Assembly (NCBI GenBank): GCA_963700475.1
Contig: CAVOXR010000005.1
Span: 310,001 to 374,000 of the forward strand
From: Prado023 sp963700475
Lineage (GTDB): Bacteria > Actinomycetota > Actinomycetes > S36-B12 > CAIYMF01
Direction: 5' to 3'
DNA: 64,000 bases
Part shown: one piece after another, positions 17,573 through 26,706 of the stretch
How the letters are laid out: every line of letters starts with the position of its first letter
How positions within the stretch are numbered: the stretch's first letter is position 1
Program-made: the position numbers and the translations under genes
Notes under the pieces: generated by a model
What the model was told of the DNA's origin: nothing
The model's input: the letters and a program-made list of their open reading frames with translations, nothing else
The model's database searches: none

Positions 17573-18316
17573 GTGTGCGGACGATACGCGGCTGCCAAGG
17601 ACTCAGCCACGCTTGTGGAGGAGTTCCAGGTCGAGACCGTCATCGACGCCCCGCCCGGACCGAACTACAACGTGGCCCCCACCAACGAGGTCGCCTTCGT
17701 CGTCGATCGCCCCGTCGATGAGGCCTCTGGGCTGCAGCGCCAGCTGCGCGTCGCCCGCTGGGGTCTGGTCCCCTCGTGGGCGAAGGATCCCAAGATCGGC
17801 TCGCGGATGATCAACGCGCGCTGGGAGAACGCCGCCGAGAAGCCCGCGTTCCGATCGGCCTTCGCCAAGCGTCGCTGCCTCATCCCGGCCGATGGGTACT
17901 TCGAGTGGTACGCGCCGGCCGCGCGGTCCGATGCGCCATCGGTGGGCTCCAAGCCGCACAAGCAGCCGTACTTCATCCATCGCGCGGATGGTGCGGGCCT
18001 GGCCCTCGCCGGCCTGTACGAGTTCTGGCGGCCCAGCCCCGATGAGGAGTGGTTGGTGACCGTCACGGTGCTCACCACCGACTCGATCGGACCGCTCGCG
18101 ACCATCCATGATCGGATGCCGGTGATGATCGAGCCGTCGGGCTACTCGCGGTGGCTGGATCCCGCTGCGCGGGTCGATGCAGGCTTCGACGCCCGACTGG
18201 CCGTGGATCTGCTCACTGCCTACCCGGTGAGCACGGCCGTCAACTCCGTGCGCAACAACTCCGCTGACCTGCTGGCGCCCATCCCCGCGGAACCGGCGTC
18301 GGATGCCTTGTCGTGA
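17573..18316 (+). CDS. SRAP-family (YedK/HMCES) abasic-site DNA-protein crosslinking protein
   Basis: 247 residues. The initiator is followed directly by Cys2 (MCGRY), which becomes the catalytic N-terminal thiol after Met removal. Other family residues are present: PGPNYNVAPT with its Asn, PADGYFEWY with the Glu and IHDRMPV with the His. The protein forms a covalent thiazolidine adduct with abasic sites in single-stranded DNA. The GTG start is fixed by the required Cys2 and is preceded by CAGGCT at leaderless spacing. The next gene overlaps by 4 bp. Confidence 0.92.
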   Translation: MCGRYAAAKDSATLVEEFQVETVIDAPPGPNYNVAPTNEVAFVVDRPVDEASGLQRQLRVARWGLVPSWAKDPKIGSRMINARWENAAEKPAFRSAFAKRRCLIPADGYFEWYAPAARSDAPSVGSKPHKQPYFIHRADGAGLALAGLYEFWRPSPDEEWLVTVTVLTTDSIGPLATIHDRMPVMIEPSGYSRWLDPAARVDAGFDARLAVDLLTAYPVSTAVNSVRNNSADLLAPIPAEPASDALS

Positions 18317-19011
18317 CCACGACCTGGGACATCGACACGCCCTCGGGGCTCGCGCGGGCGCACTTCCATCCGGTACCGAACGGTCGACCACGGGCGTCGC
18401 TGGTCCTCGGCCACGGCGTCGGAAGGGGAGTGGACTCGATCGACCTTGTGGCCATCTCGGAGGCCCTTCCCGAGGATGGGATCGAGGTGGTCCTGGTCGA
18501 GCAGCCGTGGCGGGTCGAGGGCCGGCGACTGGGCGGCGCGGCGAGCACGTTGGACCGAGCCTGGGTCTCCAGCCTTCGGGACGTGCGCTCGCGGGGGATC
18601 GGCACCAAGCGCCTGGTGGTCGGGGGTCGCAGCTCCGGAGCGCGAGTGGCGTGCCGCACAGTCGGGGAGGTCGAACCTGCGGCGCTGCTGCTCCTTGCCT
18701 TCCCCCTGCACCCGTCCCGGCGGGCGACCGTCACCGGTCCGCCCCCGACCCGGCTGCCGGAACTGGTCGAGGCCGCACGGGCGGTGCCAAGCGTCGTCGT
18801 GCAGGGAACGCGCGACAGCCTGGGGTCCCCGGGGGAGATCGCGGTCGGACTTGCCGAGGAGAACGTCACGGCACGGGTGGTGCCCATCTGGGCAGCCGAC
18901 CACTCGTTCCAGGTGCCGTCGCGTGCCCAGACCACCACCGAGGAGGCGCTGGACATGGTGGTCCGCGCCGCCCGCTCGACGGCACTGCGGATCGTGGACG
19001 GCCGATACTGA
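18313..19011 (+). CDS. Alpha/beta hydrolase of the TEX30/KANL3-like family
   Basis: 232 residues. SLVLGHGVGRGVDS provides the oxyanion region, VVGGRSSGARVA the nucleophile elbow (G-R-S-S-G), VVQGTRDSLGSP the acid loop and AADHSFQVP the catalytic His. This spacing is that of the small TEX30-type hydrolases often annotated as dienelactone hydrolase-like. GTG at 18313 overlaps the SRAP stop, so the two are translationally coupled. Substrate unknown. Confidence 0.78.
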   Translation: MTTTWDIDTPSGLARAHFHPVPNGRPRASLVLGHGVGRGVDSIDLVAISEALPEDGIEVVLVEQPWRVEGRRLGGAASTLDRAWVSSLRDVRSRGIGTKRLVVGGRSSGARVACRTVGEVEPAALLLLAFPLHPSRRATVTGPPPTRLPELVEAARAVPSVVVQGTRDSLGSPGEIAVGLAEENVTARVVPIWAADHSFQVPSRAQTTTEEALDMVVRAARSTALRIVDGRY

Positions 19012-19015
19012 CCCC

Positions 19016-20469
19016 TCACAGCCGCCAGCGTGTTCGGGGTGTTCGGGTGATGGTCCAGGGTGCGCCGTTGTTGGCGGGCCAGGGGGTTCCGGGTGGCGCG
19101 GCTGGTTCGGGTGGGGGTATCGGGTCGTCGTTGGACGCCGGGATGATGGTCCACATGCCGAGGTCGACCTGGCGGTGATGCGCCCAGCACAACAGCGCCA
19201 GGTTGGGTAGGTCGGTGTCCCCGCCGGCGGCCCAGTCCTGGACGTGGTGGGTCTGGCAGGCCTCGGCCGGGATCCCACAGCCGGGGATGATGCAGCCCTT
19301 GTCGCGGGCCGCGAGGGCCCGGCGCTGGGCCGGTGTGGCCGTGCGCGCGGAGCGCCCGACCGCCAGTGGGATCCGGGTTCCCAGCAGGGTCGTGGCCAGG
19401 GCCGTGATCCGAGCCGCAGAGGAAGGCTCCCCGGTGACCCCCGTGCTGCCTTCAGCGGCCACCGGCCCGGTGGCCGCGAGGAACTCCGCGACCGTATCCG
19501 GGCAGTTACCCGTATCGATCACGATCGGGGTGACCAGAGCATCACACGAGGTGAACCGGGCCTCGGCGGCGGTGAGGGTGTGCCCTCGGGACGTCGTCCA
19601 CACCCGATCGCCGAGGGCTGTCGATTCCAGGGTGACCGACACGCAGACGGGCAGCCCGCCGCGGGTCGGGATCGACCCGGTGGCGTGCGCGGCGTTGACC
19701 AGGGCGACCAGCCCATCGGCCCGCCGCGCCGAGGCCGGGACATGATCAGCCTCCGAGCGCAACCGCTCGGCGAACGCCTCGACCGCGGCGATCACGGCCT
19801 CACCCTCCAGGCGCGGCAGCACCCCGGACAGGACCACCGAGTCGGCGGTCAGCGCGAACGACAACGACCGGCCCTCATGGGCGGCGATCTCGTCGGGTTC
19901 GGGGTCGGAGGGTGGGTGCAGGACCCGGATCACCCGCTGCACGAACGTGCGCCACCGCCAACGGCGAGAGCTGACCCCACCACGGGCCGAGCTCGCTCGA
20001 TGACCGCCGCCATCTCCTCGACCTCCAGGCGATCGGCGTGCCGGGCCAAGGCGTGGACGTGCTCGCTGGTGATCACCCCCGCGGCCCACACCCCACCCAG
20101 GCCCGGATGGACGTCGACGAACGCCCCGGCGCGGGCCAGCCGCCGCGCCCACGCCGCCGACCACCCCCGCGCCAGCAGCATCGCCCCATCCCCGACCAAC
20201 GGCAGGCTCCCCGACCGGGAGGCGGCAGCCATCCGGCGCGCCAGCTCGAACTCCACCGACGCGACCGCCGAGCACAACACCTCCACATCCGCGGCCGGGC
20301 GCTCGCCGGCCGACAGGCCCATCGCGGGAAGCTCCCCGACGGCAGCCCGCCGACACCTGCCACCACATCTGCGCCACCTCCGGTGAGGCCGCCACCACCG
20401 CGGCCCCGCCCGCACATCGACCCGCACCGGCGGGCCACCGGCACCCCGTACCCCCATCCCAACCCCCAT
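19016..20469 (-). pseudogene. DUF222 / HNH endonuclease-type gene, frame-disrupted
   Basis: Two diagnostic parts are visible. The C-terminal half (reading down from about 19975) ends with an HNH domain: DKGCIIPGCGIPAEACQTHHVQDWAAGG and NLALLCWAHHRQVD. The N-terminal DUF222 part (DVEVLCSAVASVEFELARRMAAA, VHALARHADRLEVEEMAAVIERA) lies in a different frame; one missing base near 19960-19970 separates them. Further upstream, VVAASPEVAQMWWQV is in a third relation, so at least one and perhaps three indels occur between 20345 and 20400. These multicopy actinobacterial genes (the 13E12-repeat type) behave like mobile elements. Its position next to a transposase remnant supports genuine decay, although nearby genes also carry sporadic indels. 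Confidence 0.75.
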
Positions 20470-20599
20470 CCGCCGCAGACTCGAACACCTGTATCGAACA
20501 GTACAGCGGGGGCTGACAACGCAAGGGGCACCGGACAGGTCACAACTGATCTGTGGACAGGGGCATCGGCCACGGTCCATTCACCAACCCCGACCGACT

Positions 20600-21112
20600 G
20601 CGCAGCGAGTCCTCCGCCGATCCCGCACCCGGGTCGGCGCCCAGATCCGCCACCTCGTGCTCACCGCCCCCGAGCGGCTGCACCTCGAGCTGGCACCCCT
20701 GCCCCTGGCCGAACAGGCCGCCCGAGCAGCGAGGTTCCGACCCGAGGACGACACCGCCGACGTGCGCGGCGCGACCCGGGCCGCGCTGCGAGTCCTGGCC
20801 CGCCAGTACCAGTCCCTGACCGCCGACATGGACCTGCTGAGTACCGAGTTGGACGCCCTGACCACACAGGCCAACCCCGGGCTGCGCCAGGTCCATGGCG
20901 TCGGGCCCGACACCGCGGCCGCCTTGCTGGTCGTCGCCGGGGACAACCCCGAACGGGTGACCTCCGATGCGGCTTTCGCCGCCCTCTGCGGCGCCAGCCC
21001 CGTCGAGGCCTCCAGCGGCAAGACCACCGGCCATCGGCTCAACCGTGGTGGCAACCGCCAAGCCAACGCCGCGCTGCACCGGATCGTCCTGGTCCGTCTG
21101 AGCCACACGAAC
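20600..21112 (+). mobile_element. IS110-family transposase remnant (C-terminal part only)
   Basis: A frame running from about 20600 reads QRVLRRSRTRVGAQIRHLVL, then a helical region and the Tnp IS116/IS110/IS902 domain: LRQVHGVGPDTAAALLVVAG, FAALCGASPVEASSGKT, HRLNRGGNRQANAALHRIV. The N-terminal RuvC-like DEDD domain is absent and the sequence diverges after LVRLSH, so the C-terminus is lost too. No inverted repeats or duplications are recognisable. It is therefore a dead fragment left between the HNH gene and rpe. Confidence 0.8.
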
Positions 21113-21208
21113 TGTGGACGACTCGCCACACGCGCTGGTCGGGGATCGGAGGCGGGGGCGGGTGCCCGGCGGCGGGTCCACCTCACCGCGATCCCGAACC
21201 GACGAAGT

Positions 21209-21214
21209 TAGGCT
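21209..21214 (+). promoter_or_regulatory. -10 hexamer for leaderless rpe
   Basis: TAGGCT ends 6 nt before the rpe ATG at 21221. It probably drives the whole rpe-rib transcript. Confidence 0.45.
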
Positions 21215-21220
21215 GCCGCC

Positions 21221-21883
21221 ATGGGCATCCAGATCTCGCCGAGCATCCTCGCGGCCGACTTCGCCGACCTGGCGCGTGAGTGCGAACGCGTGGCGGGAAG
21301 TGCGGACTGGCTGCACGTCGACGTGATGGACAACCACTTCGTGCCCAACCTGACCCTCGGACTGCCCGTCGTTCAGGCGCTTCTGGCCCACGTCAGCACC
21401 CCGGTGGACTGCCACCTCATGATCGAGGACCCCGATCGCTGGGCACCGGCCTATGCCGAGGCAGGTGCTGGCAGCGTCACCTTCCATCTCGAGGCGGCGG
21501 GGGCGCCTGTGCGCCTCGCCCGCGAGATCCGGCGGCAGGGCGCCCGCGCGGGTGTCGGGATCAAGCCGGCGACCCCGGTGGACTCCCTGGTCGACCTGGT
21601 GGACGAGATCGACATGATCCTGATCATGAGCGTCGAGCCGGGGTTCGGGGGGCAGCCGTTCCTGGAGCAGGCGTTGCCCAAGATCCGCCGCGCTCGGCAG
21701 CTCATCGGTGACGCGGACATCTGGCTGCAGGTCGACGGGGGTGTGTCCGCCGAGACGATCGAACGGTGCGCCGAGGCGGGGGCCGACGTGTTCGTCGCCG
21801 GGTCGGCCGTCTACGGCGCCCAGGATCCGGCGGCGGCCTGCACGGCGCTGCGTGCAGCCGCGGCGGCAGTCTCGCCGCTGTGA
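21221..21883 (+). CDS. rpe: Ribulose-phosphate 3-epimerase
   Basis: 220 residues, TIM barrel. Metal- and substrate-binding segments are complete: ISPSILAADFADL, WLHVDVMDNHFVPN (His, Asp), CHLMIEDPDRW (His), MSVEPGFGGQPF and the catalytic-Asp loop LQVDGGVSAET. It interconverts ribulose-5-phosphate and xylulose-5-phosphate; ribulose-5-phosphate is also the substrate of the downstream RibB activity, which suits its place at the head of the riboflavin operon. ribD overlaps its stop by 4 bp. Confidence 0.95.
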   Translation: MGIQISPSILAADFADLARECERVAGSADWLHVDVMDNHFVPNLTLGLPVVQALLAHVSTPVDCHLMIEDPDRWAPAYAEAGAGSVTFHLEAAGAPVRLAREIRRQGARAGVGIKPATPVDSLVDLVDEIDMILIMSVEPGFGGQPFLEQALPKIRRARQLIGDADIWLQVDGGVSAETIERCAEAGADVFVAGSAVYGAQDPAAACTALRAAAAAVSPL

Positions 21884-22929
21884 GCGAGACCCGCGCGAGT
21901 CACGCCACGCCCGCCGAGCAGGCCGCGATGCGTCGCGCCCTGACCATCGCCGTCACCCCGGGCGTCCCCCGGGGACCCAACCCGCGCGTCGGGTGCGTCC
22001 TGCTCGACTCGGCCGGGGCCACCATTGCCGAAGGCTTCCATCAGGGCGCCGGCACGCCCCACGCCGAGGCCGCCGCACTCGCCACGGCTGGACCCGCAGC
22101 CCGGGGCGCCACCGCCGTCGTGACCCTCGAGCCGTGCAACCACACGGGTCGTACCGGGCCGTGCGTCGAGGCGCTGCTCGCCGCCGGGGTCCGCCGCGTC
22201 GTGCTCGCCCAGTCGGACCCCAATCCGGTCGCCGCCGGCGGAGCCGACCGGCTGGCTGTTGCCGGGGTCGAGGTGGTGCGCGGCGTCCTCGCGGACGAGG
22301 CGAGGGCGATCAACGAGGCGTGGACCTTCGCCGTCGAGCAGGGTCGCCCGATGGTCACCTGGAAGGTCGCGAGCACCCTCGACGGCCATGTGGCGGCCAC
22401 AGACGGCTCGAGCCGGTGGATCACCGGGGAGGAGGCGCGCGCGCAGGTCCATCAGCTGCGCGGGGAGGTCGATGCGGTCCTCATCGGGACCGGGACGGCC
22501 CTGGCGGATGACCCATCCCTGACCGTCCGCGATGCGCACGGCGTCCTGGCCGAGCGACAGCCGATGCGCGTCGTCATGGGTCGCCGGGAGATCCCCGCCG
22601 ATGCTGCCCTGCGCGACGGAAATGCCCCCCTGAGGATCTTCCCGACTGAATCGCCGGCCGAGGCGCTCGGCGTGCTCGCCCGGCACGACGTCCAGAACGT
22701 GCTCCTCGAGGGCGGGCCCACGCTGGCCGCAGCCTTCCTCCGGGCGGGGTTGGTGGACCGCGTCATCTGGTACTTCGCCCCGAAGATCCTGGGGTCGGGC
22801 GTGCAGGCCGTGGGCGATCTCGGGATCGCTGGCATCGATTCCGCGAAGCGCCTGGAGGTCACGGGAATCACCCGGGTTGGTCAGGACGTTCGTGTGGACG
22901 GGAGAATGGTTCCCGGGGACGCATCCTGA
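21880..22929 (+). CDS. ribD: Bifunctional diaminohydroxyphosphoribosylaminopyrimidine deaminase / 5-amino-6-(5-phosphoribosylamino)uracil reductase
   Basis: 349 residues. The N-terminal cytidine-deaminase-like zinc domain has HAEAAAL and EPCNHTGRTGPC; the C-terminal reductase domain has VTWKVASTLDGHVAA, DAVLIGTGTALADDPSLTVR and VLLEGGPTLAAAFLRAGLVD. It performs the second and third steps of riboflavin synthesis from the GTP branch. The GTG at 21880 overlaps the rpe stop (GTGA), so the longer reading into rpe is rejected. Confidence 0.94.
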   Translation: MSETRASHATPAEQAAMRRALTIAVTPGVPRGPNPRVGCVLLDSAGATIAEGFHQGAGTPHAEAAALATAGPAARGATAVVTLEPCNHTGRTGPCVEALLAAGVRRVVLAQSDPNPVAAGGADRLAVAGVEVVRGVLADEARAINEAWTFAVEQGRPMVTWKVASTLDGHVAATDGSSRWITGEEARAQVHQLRGEVDAVLIGTGTALADDPSLTVRDAHGVLAERQPMRVVMGRREIPADAALRDGNAPLRIFPTESPAEALGVLARHDVQNVLLEGGPTLAAAFLRAGLVDRVIWYFAPKILGSGVQAVGDLGIAGIDSAKRLEVTGITRVGQDVRVDGRMVPGDAS

Positions 22930-22984
22930 CGTCGCCCGTGCGTCGTCCCCAGCGGGGTTGCGCACCATCGAGGAGGTCACGAGA

Positions 22985-23591
22985 GTGTTCACCGGGATCG
23001 TCGAGGAACTCGGACACGTGGTCGAGGTCACGAAGCTGGCCGACGACTCAGCCCGCCTTGTCGTGTCCGGCCCGTGGGTGACCGCCGACGCCAAGCACGG
23101 GGACAGCATCGCGGTCAACGGCGTCTGCCTCACGGTCGTGACGTGTACGCGAGGGATCCTTCAGCGCCGACGTCATGGCTGAGACGCTTCACCGCAGCTC
23201 CCTGGGCGCCCTCCGCCCCGGGGACCCCGTCAATCTGGAGCGGCCGATGGCCGCCGATGGCAGGTTCGGCGGGCACATCGTCCAGGGCCACGTGGATGGC
23301 ATGGGACGGATCCGTGCGCGCCGCCCCAGCGAGAACTGGGAGGTCGTCGAGGTCCAGCTGCCCGAGGACCTGTCACGCTTCCTGGTCGAGAAGGGATCGA
23401 TCACCGTGGATGGCGTGTCCCTCACGGTGGTCGAGGTCGTGGACGGTGAGGAGCCCTGGTTCTCCGTCTCGCTGATCCCCACCACGCTGGCAGCCACCAC
23501 GTTGGGCAGCCGACAGGTGGGCGACGTGGTGAACCTCGAGGTGGATGTGATCGCCAAGTATGTCGAGCGCATGGTGGGGGTACGGGCATGA
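22985..23591 (+). CDS. ribE: Riboflavin synthase, one frameshift
   Basis: About 200 residues in two lumazine-binding barrels. GTG at 22985 starts MFTGIVEELGHVVEV; the first barrel ends with NGVCLTVVTCT and the second contains GHIVQGHVDGMG, GVSLTVVEV and FSVSLIPTTLAATTLG. The frame changes once near 23148-23150: dropping one base there joins CT to EGSFSADVMAET, the expected family sequence. Because riboflavin synthase is normally indispensable and everything else is intact, a sequencing insertion is the likely cause. It dismutates two 6,7-dimethyl-8-ribityllumazine molecules. ribBA overlaps its stop. Confidence 0.88.
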
Positions 23592-25033
23592 TTCCGGCCG
23601 ACGAGCTGTTCGGTCGGGCGGGCATCCCGCTGGACCCCGACGATCATCGCCAGCCCGCGGTAGGCCAGGGCCCCGAAGCTGACGACATGGGGGAGTCGCG
23701 GGCCGCTGAGCACGCCGCTCCTGCCCGCGCGGCGGAGCCTGCGGCAGCACCCCAGGCGTGGACACCTGACCCCACTGGTCCGGCCACCTCCCACCCCGCT
23801 GACGCCCCGACCTCGGCGGCCGGGGGCGTGCGGCTGGACAGCATCCCCGACGCCATCGCGGCGATCGCACGCGGCGAGGCTGTCGTGGTCGTCGACGACG
23901 AGGACCGGGAGAACGAGGGTGACCTCATCTTCGCCGGCACCCGTGCGACCCCGGAGCTGACCGCCTTCATGATCCGGCACACCTCGGGCTACATCTGCGT
24001 CAGCCTCCCGGGCGAGGACCTCGACCGGCTCGGGCTGCCCCCGATGACCGCCGTCAACGAGGACCGCAAGCAGACCGCCTACGCGGTGTCCGTGGACGCC
24101 CGCGACGTGGAGGCCACGGGCATATCGGCGGCCGACCGGGCCCACACGATCAAGGTGCTGTCGGACTCGGCCACGGAGCCAGGCGACCTGACCCGCCCGG
24201 GCCACGTCATGCCCTTGCGCGCCGTTCCCGGTGGTGTGCTGCGCCGGGCCGGGCACACGGAGGCGGCTGTCGACCTCGCCCAGCTCGCCGGCCTGAGCCC
24301 GTCGGGCGCGCTGTGCGAGCTCATGAACGAGGACGGCACCATGATGCGGGCGCCGCAGTGTCGGGCGTTCGCCGACGAGCACGGCCTGATCATGGTGTCG
24401 ATCGCGGACCTGATCCGCTACCGCCGCGGCCACGAGCGTCAGGTGGAGCGTGTGGCCACCACAACCCTGCCGACGGCATTCGGTGACTTCACGGCCGTCG
24501 GGTACCGGTGCTCGTTGGACGACATCGAGCACGTGGCACTGGTCGTGGGGGAGGTCGGGGACGGGCAGGACATCCTCGTGCGGGTGCACTCCGAGTGCCT
24601 CACCGGTGATGCCTTCGGCTCGCTGCGCTGCGACTGCGGCCCGCAGCTGCAGGCGGCCATGCGGGCAGTCTCCGAGGCCGGCCGAGGGGTCGTTCTCTAC
24701 ATGCGCGGGCACGAGGGCCGGGGGATCGGCCTGGTCTCGAAGCTGTCGGCCTACGCCCTGCAGGACGGGGGCCGCGACACCGTCGATGCCAACCTCGACC
24801 TGGGGCTGCCGGCCGATGCCCGTGACTACGGCACCGGCGCGCAGATCCTGGCCGACCTCGGCGTGCGCACGATGCGCCTGCTGACGAACAACCCCGCCAA
24901 GCTCGCGGGCCTGTCGGGCTACGGCCTGACGATCGTGGATCGCGTTCCGCTGGAGATCGCGCCCAACCCGTTCAACGCCGCCTACATGGCGACCAAGCGC
25001 GAGCGGATGGGCCACATGGGAGGACACCGATGA
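23588..25033 (+). CDS. ribBA: Bifunctional 3,4-dihydroxy-2-butanone-4-phosphate synthase / GTP cyclohydrolase II with N-terminal extension
   Basis: 481 residues, some 60-80 longer than usual. Residues 1-80 are Ala/Pro-rich with no recognisable domain. The RibB domain starts near residue 82 (LDSIPDAIAAIARGEAVVVVDDEDRENEGDLI, HTSGYICV). The RibA domain follows from about residue 290, with zinc ligands in HSECLTGDAFGSLRCDCG, GHEGRGIGL and NNPAKLAGL. The two activities feed both branches of riboflavin synthesis. The ATG at 23588 overlaps the ribE stop (ATGA), which argues that the extension is really translated; an internal ATG at 23690 (MGESRAAEH) is an alternative. Confidence 0.94.
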   Translation: MIPADELFGRAGIPLDPDDHRQPAVGQGPEADDMGESRAAEHAAPARAAEPAAAPQAWTPDPTGPATSHPADAPTSAAGGVRLDSIPDAIAAIARGEAVVVVDDEDRENEGDLIFAGTRATPELTAFMIRHTSGYICVSLPGEDLDRLGLPPMTAVNEDRKQTAYAVSVDARDVEATGISAADRAHTIKVLSDSATEPGDLTRPGHVMPLRAVPGGVLRRAGHTEAAVDLAQLAGLSPSGALCELMNEDGTMMRAPQCRAFADEHGLIMVSIADLIRYRRGHERQVERVATTTLPTAFGDFTAVGYRCSLDDIEHVALVVGEVGDGQDILVRVHSECLTGDAFGSLRCDCGPQLQAAMRAVSEAGRGVVLYMRGHEGRGIGLVSKLSAYALQDGGRDTVDANLDLGLPADARDYGTGAQILADLGVRTMRLLTNNPAKLAGLSGYGLTIVDRVPLEIAPNPFNAAYMATKRERMGHMGGHR

Positions 25034-25527
25034 GTGGAGCAGGCGCGCCGAGCGTGGAGATCAACGCCGAGGGCCTGCGGGTGGCGATCATCGCCTCCTC
25101 GTGGCACGACACCGTGATGGACGGCCTGATCGCCGGGGCAACGGCGGCCTGCACCCACGCCGGGGCCGTCAACGTCCTGTACCGGGTCCCGGGGTCCTTC
25201 GAGCTGCCTCTGGCCGCCCAGGTGGCAGCCAATGCGGGGTTCGATGCCGTGGTGGCCCTGGGCGTCATCATCCGGGGAGGCACCCCGCACTTCGAGTACG
25301 TCTGCGACGCCGCGACGTCCGGGCTCTCGCGGGTCGCCCTCGACACCGGTGTCCCGATCGGATTCGGGCTGCTGACCTGCGACGACGAGGCCCAGGCCCT
25401 GGACCGGGCCGGGCTTGCCGACTCGCAGGAGGACAAGGGCCGGGAGGCCGCGGAGGCTGCACTCTCGCTGGCGCTGACATTGCGCTCGATCCGTCGCCCC
25501 GGCGGCGGGATCACGACCGGCTTCTGA
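25030..25527 (+). CDS. ribH: 6,7-dimethyl-8-ribityllumazine synthase
   Basis: 165 residues. Family segments: VAIIASSWHDTVMDGLI (aromatic-ring pocket), YRVPGSFELPLAA (ribityl/phosphate contacts), GVIIRGGTPHFEYVCDA with the catalytic His, and GVPIGFGLLTCDDEAQALDRA. It condenses the pyrimidine from RibD with the C4 unit from RibB and usually forms icosahedral capsids. ATG at 25030 overlaps the ribBA stop, continuing the pattern of translational coupling from rpe through ribH. Confidence 0.95.
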   Translation: MSGAGAPSVEINAEGLRVAIIASSWHDTVMDGLIAGATAACTHAGAVNVLYRVPGSFELPLAAQVAANAGFDAVVALGVIIRGGTPHFEYVCDAATSGLSRVALDTGVPIGFGLLTCDDEAQALDRAGLADSQEDKGREAAEAALSLALTLRSIRRPGGGITTGF

Positions 25528-25535
25528 GGGCCGCG

Positions 25536-25541
25536 TAGGCT
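25536..25541 (+). promoter_or_regulatory. -10 hexamer for near-leaderless hisE
   Basis: TAGGCT ends 8 nt before the hisE GTG at 25550, giving at most a very short leader. Confidence 0.4.
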
Positions 25542-25549
25542 GGACCCTC

Positions 25550-25813
25550 GTGAAGACCTTCGATGGGCTGTTCGCCGAGCTCTCCGCCAAGGCTGCGGCA
25601 GGCGATCCCGCTTCTGGCACCGTCGCGCTGCTGTCCGGCGGGGTCCATGCTGTGGGCAAGAAGGTCGTCGAGGAGGCAGCCGAGGCCTGGATGGCCGCGG
25701 AGCACGAGGGCCCGGCGCGAGCAGCGGAGGAGATCTCCCAGCTGCTCTACCACGCGCAGGTCCTCATGATCGCCGCTGGCCTGAGCCTCGACGACGTCTA
25801 CGAGCACCTGTAG
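25550..25813 (+). CDS. hisE: Phosphoribosyl-ATP diphosphatase
   Basis: 87 residues, all-alpha MazG-like NTP pyrophosphohydrolase. The metal-binding helices are clear: GKKVVEEAAEAWMAAEHEG with the E-E-x-x-E pattern and AAEEISQLLYHAQVLM. It catalyses the second step of histidine synthesis, hydrolysing PR-ATP to PR-AMP. The pairing hisE-hisG is standard in actinobacteria, where the other his genes lie elsewhere. Confidence 0.94.
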   Translation: MKTFDGLFAELSAKAAAGDPASGTVALLSGGVHAVGKKVVEEAAEAWMAAEHEGPARAAEEISQLLYHAQVLMIAAGLSLDDVYEHL

Positions 25814-25839
25814 CCCACCCGATCCCAGACAGGACAACC

Positions 25840-26685
25840 ATGCTTCGCATCGCCGTGCCCAACAAGGGCGCCCTCGCCGAGCCGGCGCGCGGGATCCTCC
25901 GCGAGGCGGGCTACCTCGCCGGGGCGAACGTGCGTGACCTCGTCGTGACTGATGAGGCCAACGACGTCGAGTTCTTCTTCCTTCGGCCGCGTGACATCGC
26001 GATCTACGTCGGGTCGGGCACCCTCGACCTGGGGATCACCGGGCTGGACATGCTGCTCGACAGCCGCGCTCCGGCCAAGGAGGTCATGCGCCTCGGGTTC
26101 GCCCCCTCGACCTTCCGGCTGGCCGTGCCGGCCGGCGCTGCCCGCACCGTCGCGGACCTCGATGGACAACGGATCGCCACGAGCTACCCGGGGCTCCTGG
26201 ACGACTTCCTGACCCGGTCGAAGGTGTCGGCGACGGTCGTCCGCCTCGATGGGGCGGTCGAGAACGCCGTGCGATTGGGGGTCGCCGACGCCGTGGCAGA
26301 CGTCGTTGCCACAGGCGGCACCCTGCGCCAGGCCGGCCTCGAGACGATCGGTGACCCGCTGCTGGTCAGCGAGGCGCTGCTGATCCGGCGCGCAGGCGTC
26401 GGACAGGACGGGGAGGTCGCCACGTTCGTCCGTCGCATCCAGGGAGTCATCGCCGCGCGCACCTACGTGATGGTCGACTACGACATCCCTGCCGAGCTGG
26501 TGGCCCGGGCGTGCGTGATCACCCCGGGCATCGAGTCACCGACAGTCTCCCCACTGGCCGATCCGCGCTGGTCCGCGGTGCGCGCCATGGTGTCCCGCGA
26601 CAAGGTCCACCACGTGATGGACGAGCTCTACGAGCTGGGTGCGCGCGGGATCATCGTCACCGACATCCACGCCTGCCGGCTGTAG
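25840..26685 (+). CDS. hisG: ATP phosphoribosyltransferase, long form
   Basis: 281 residues, the long form with a C-terminal regulatory domain that does not need HisZ. Key parts: RIAVPNKGALAEPARGIL, the PRPP region DAVADVVATGGTLRQAGL, and the histidine-sensing ferredoxin-like domain in the last 75 residues (YVMVDYDIPAELVARACVITPG). It catalyses the committed step of histidine synthesis and is feedback inhibited in related species. It starts at ATG 25840, 26 bp after hisE. Confidence 0.95.
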   Translation: MLRIAVPNKGALAEPARGILREAGYLAGANVRDLVVTDEANDVEFFFLRPRDIAIYVGSGTLDLGITGLDMLLDSRAPAKEVMRLGFAPSTFRLAVPAGAARTVADLDGQRIATSYPGLLDDFLTRSKVSATVVRLDGAVENAVRLGVADAVADVVATGGTLRQAGLETIGDPLLVSEALLIRRAGVGQDGEVATFVRRIQGVIAARTYVMVDYDIPAELVARACVITPGIESPTVSPLADPRWSAVRAMVSRDKVHHVMDELYELGARGIIVTDIHACRL

Positions 26686-26706
26686 GGGCGGCAGGCGACC
26701 CGCGCG

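Noticed and set aside
15981..17810. Long open frames on the strand opposite rsgA and aroA
   Set aside because: They mirror rsgA and aroA codon by codon in high-GC DNA and show no domain, whereas the minus-strand genes have complete family motifs.
22930..22984. FMN riboswitch in the riboflavin operon
   Set aside because: The ribD-ribE gap is only 55 bp and neither it nor the region before rpe shows the conserved RFN core.
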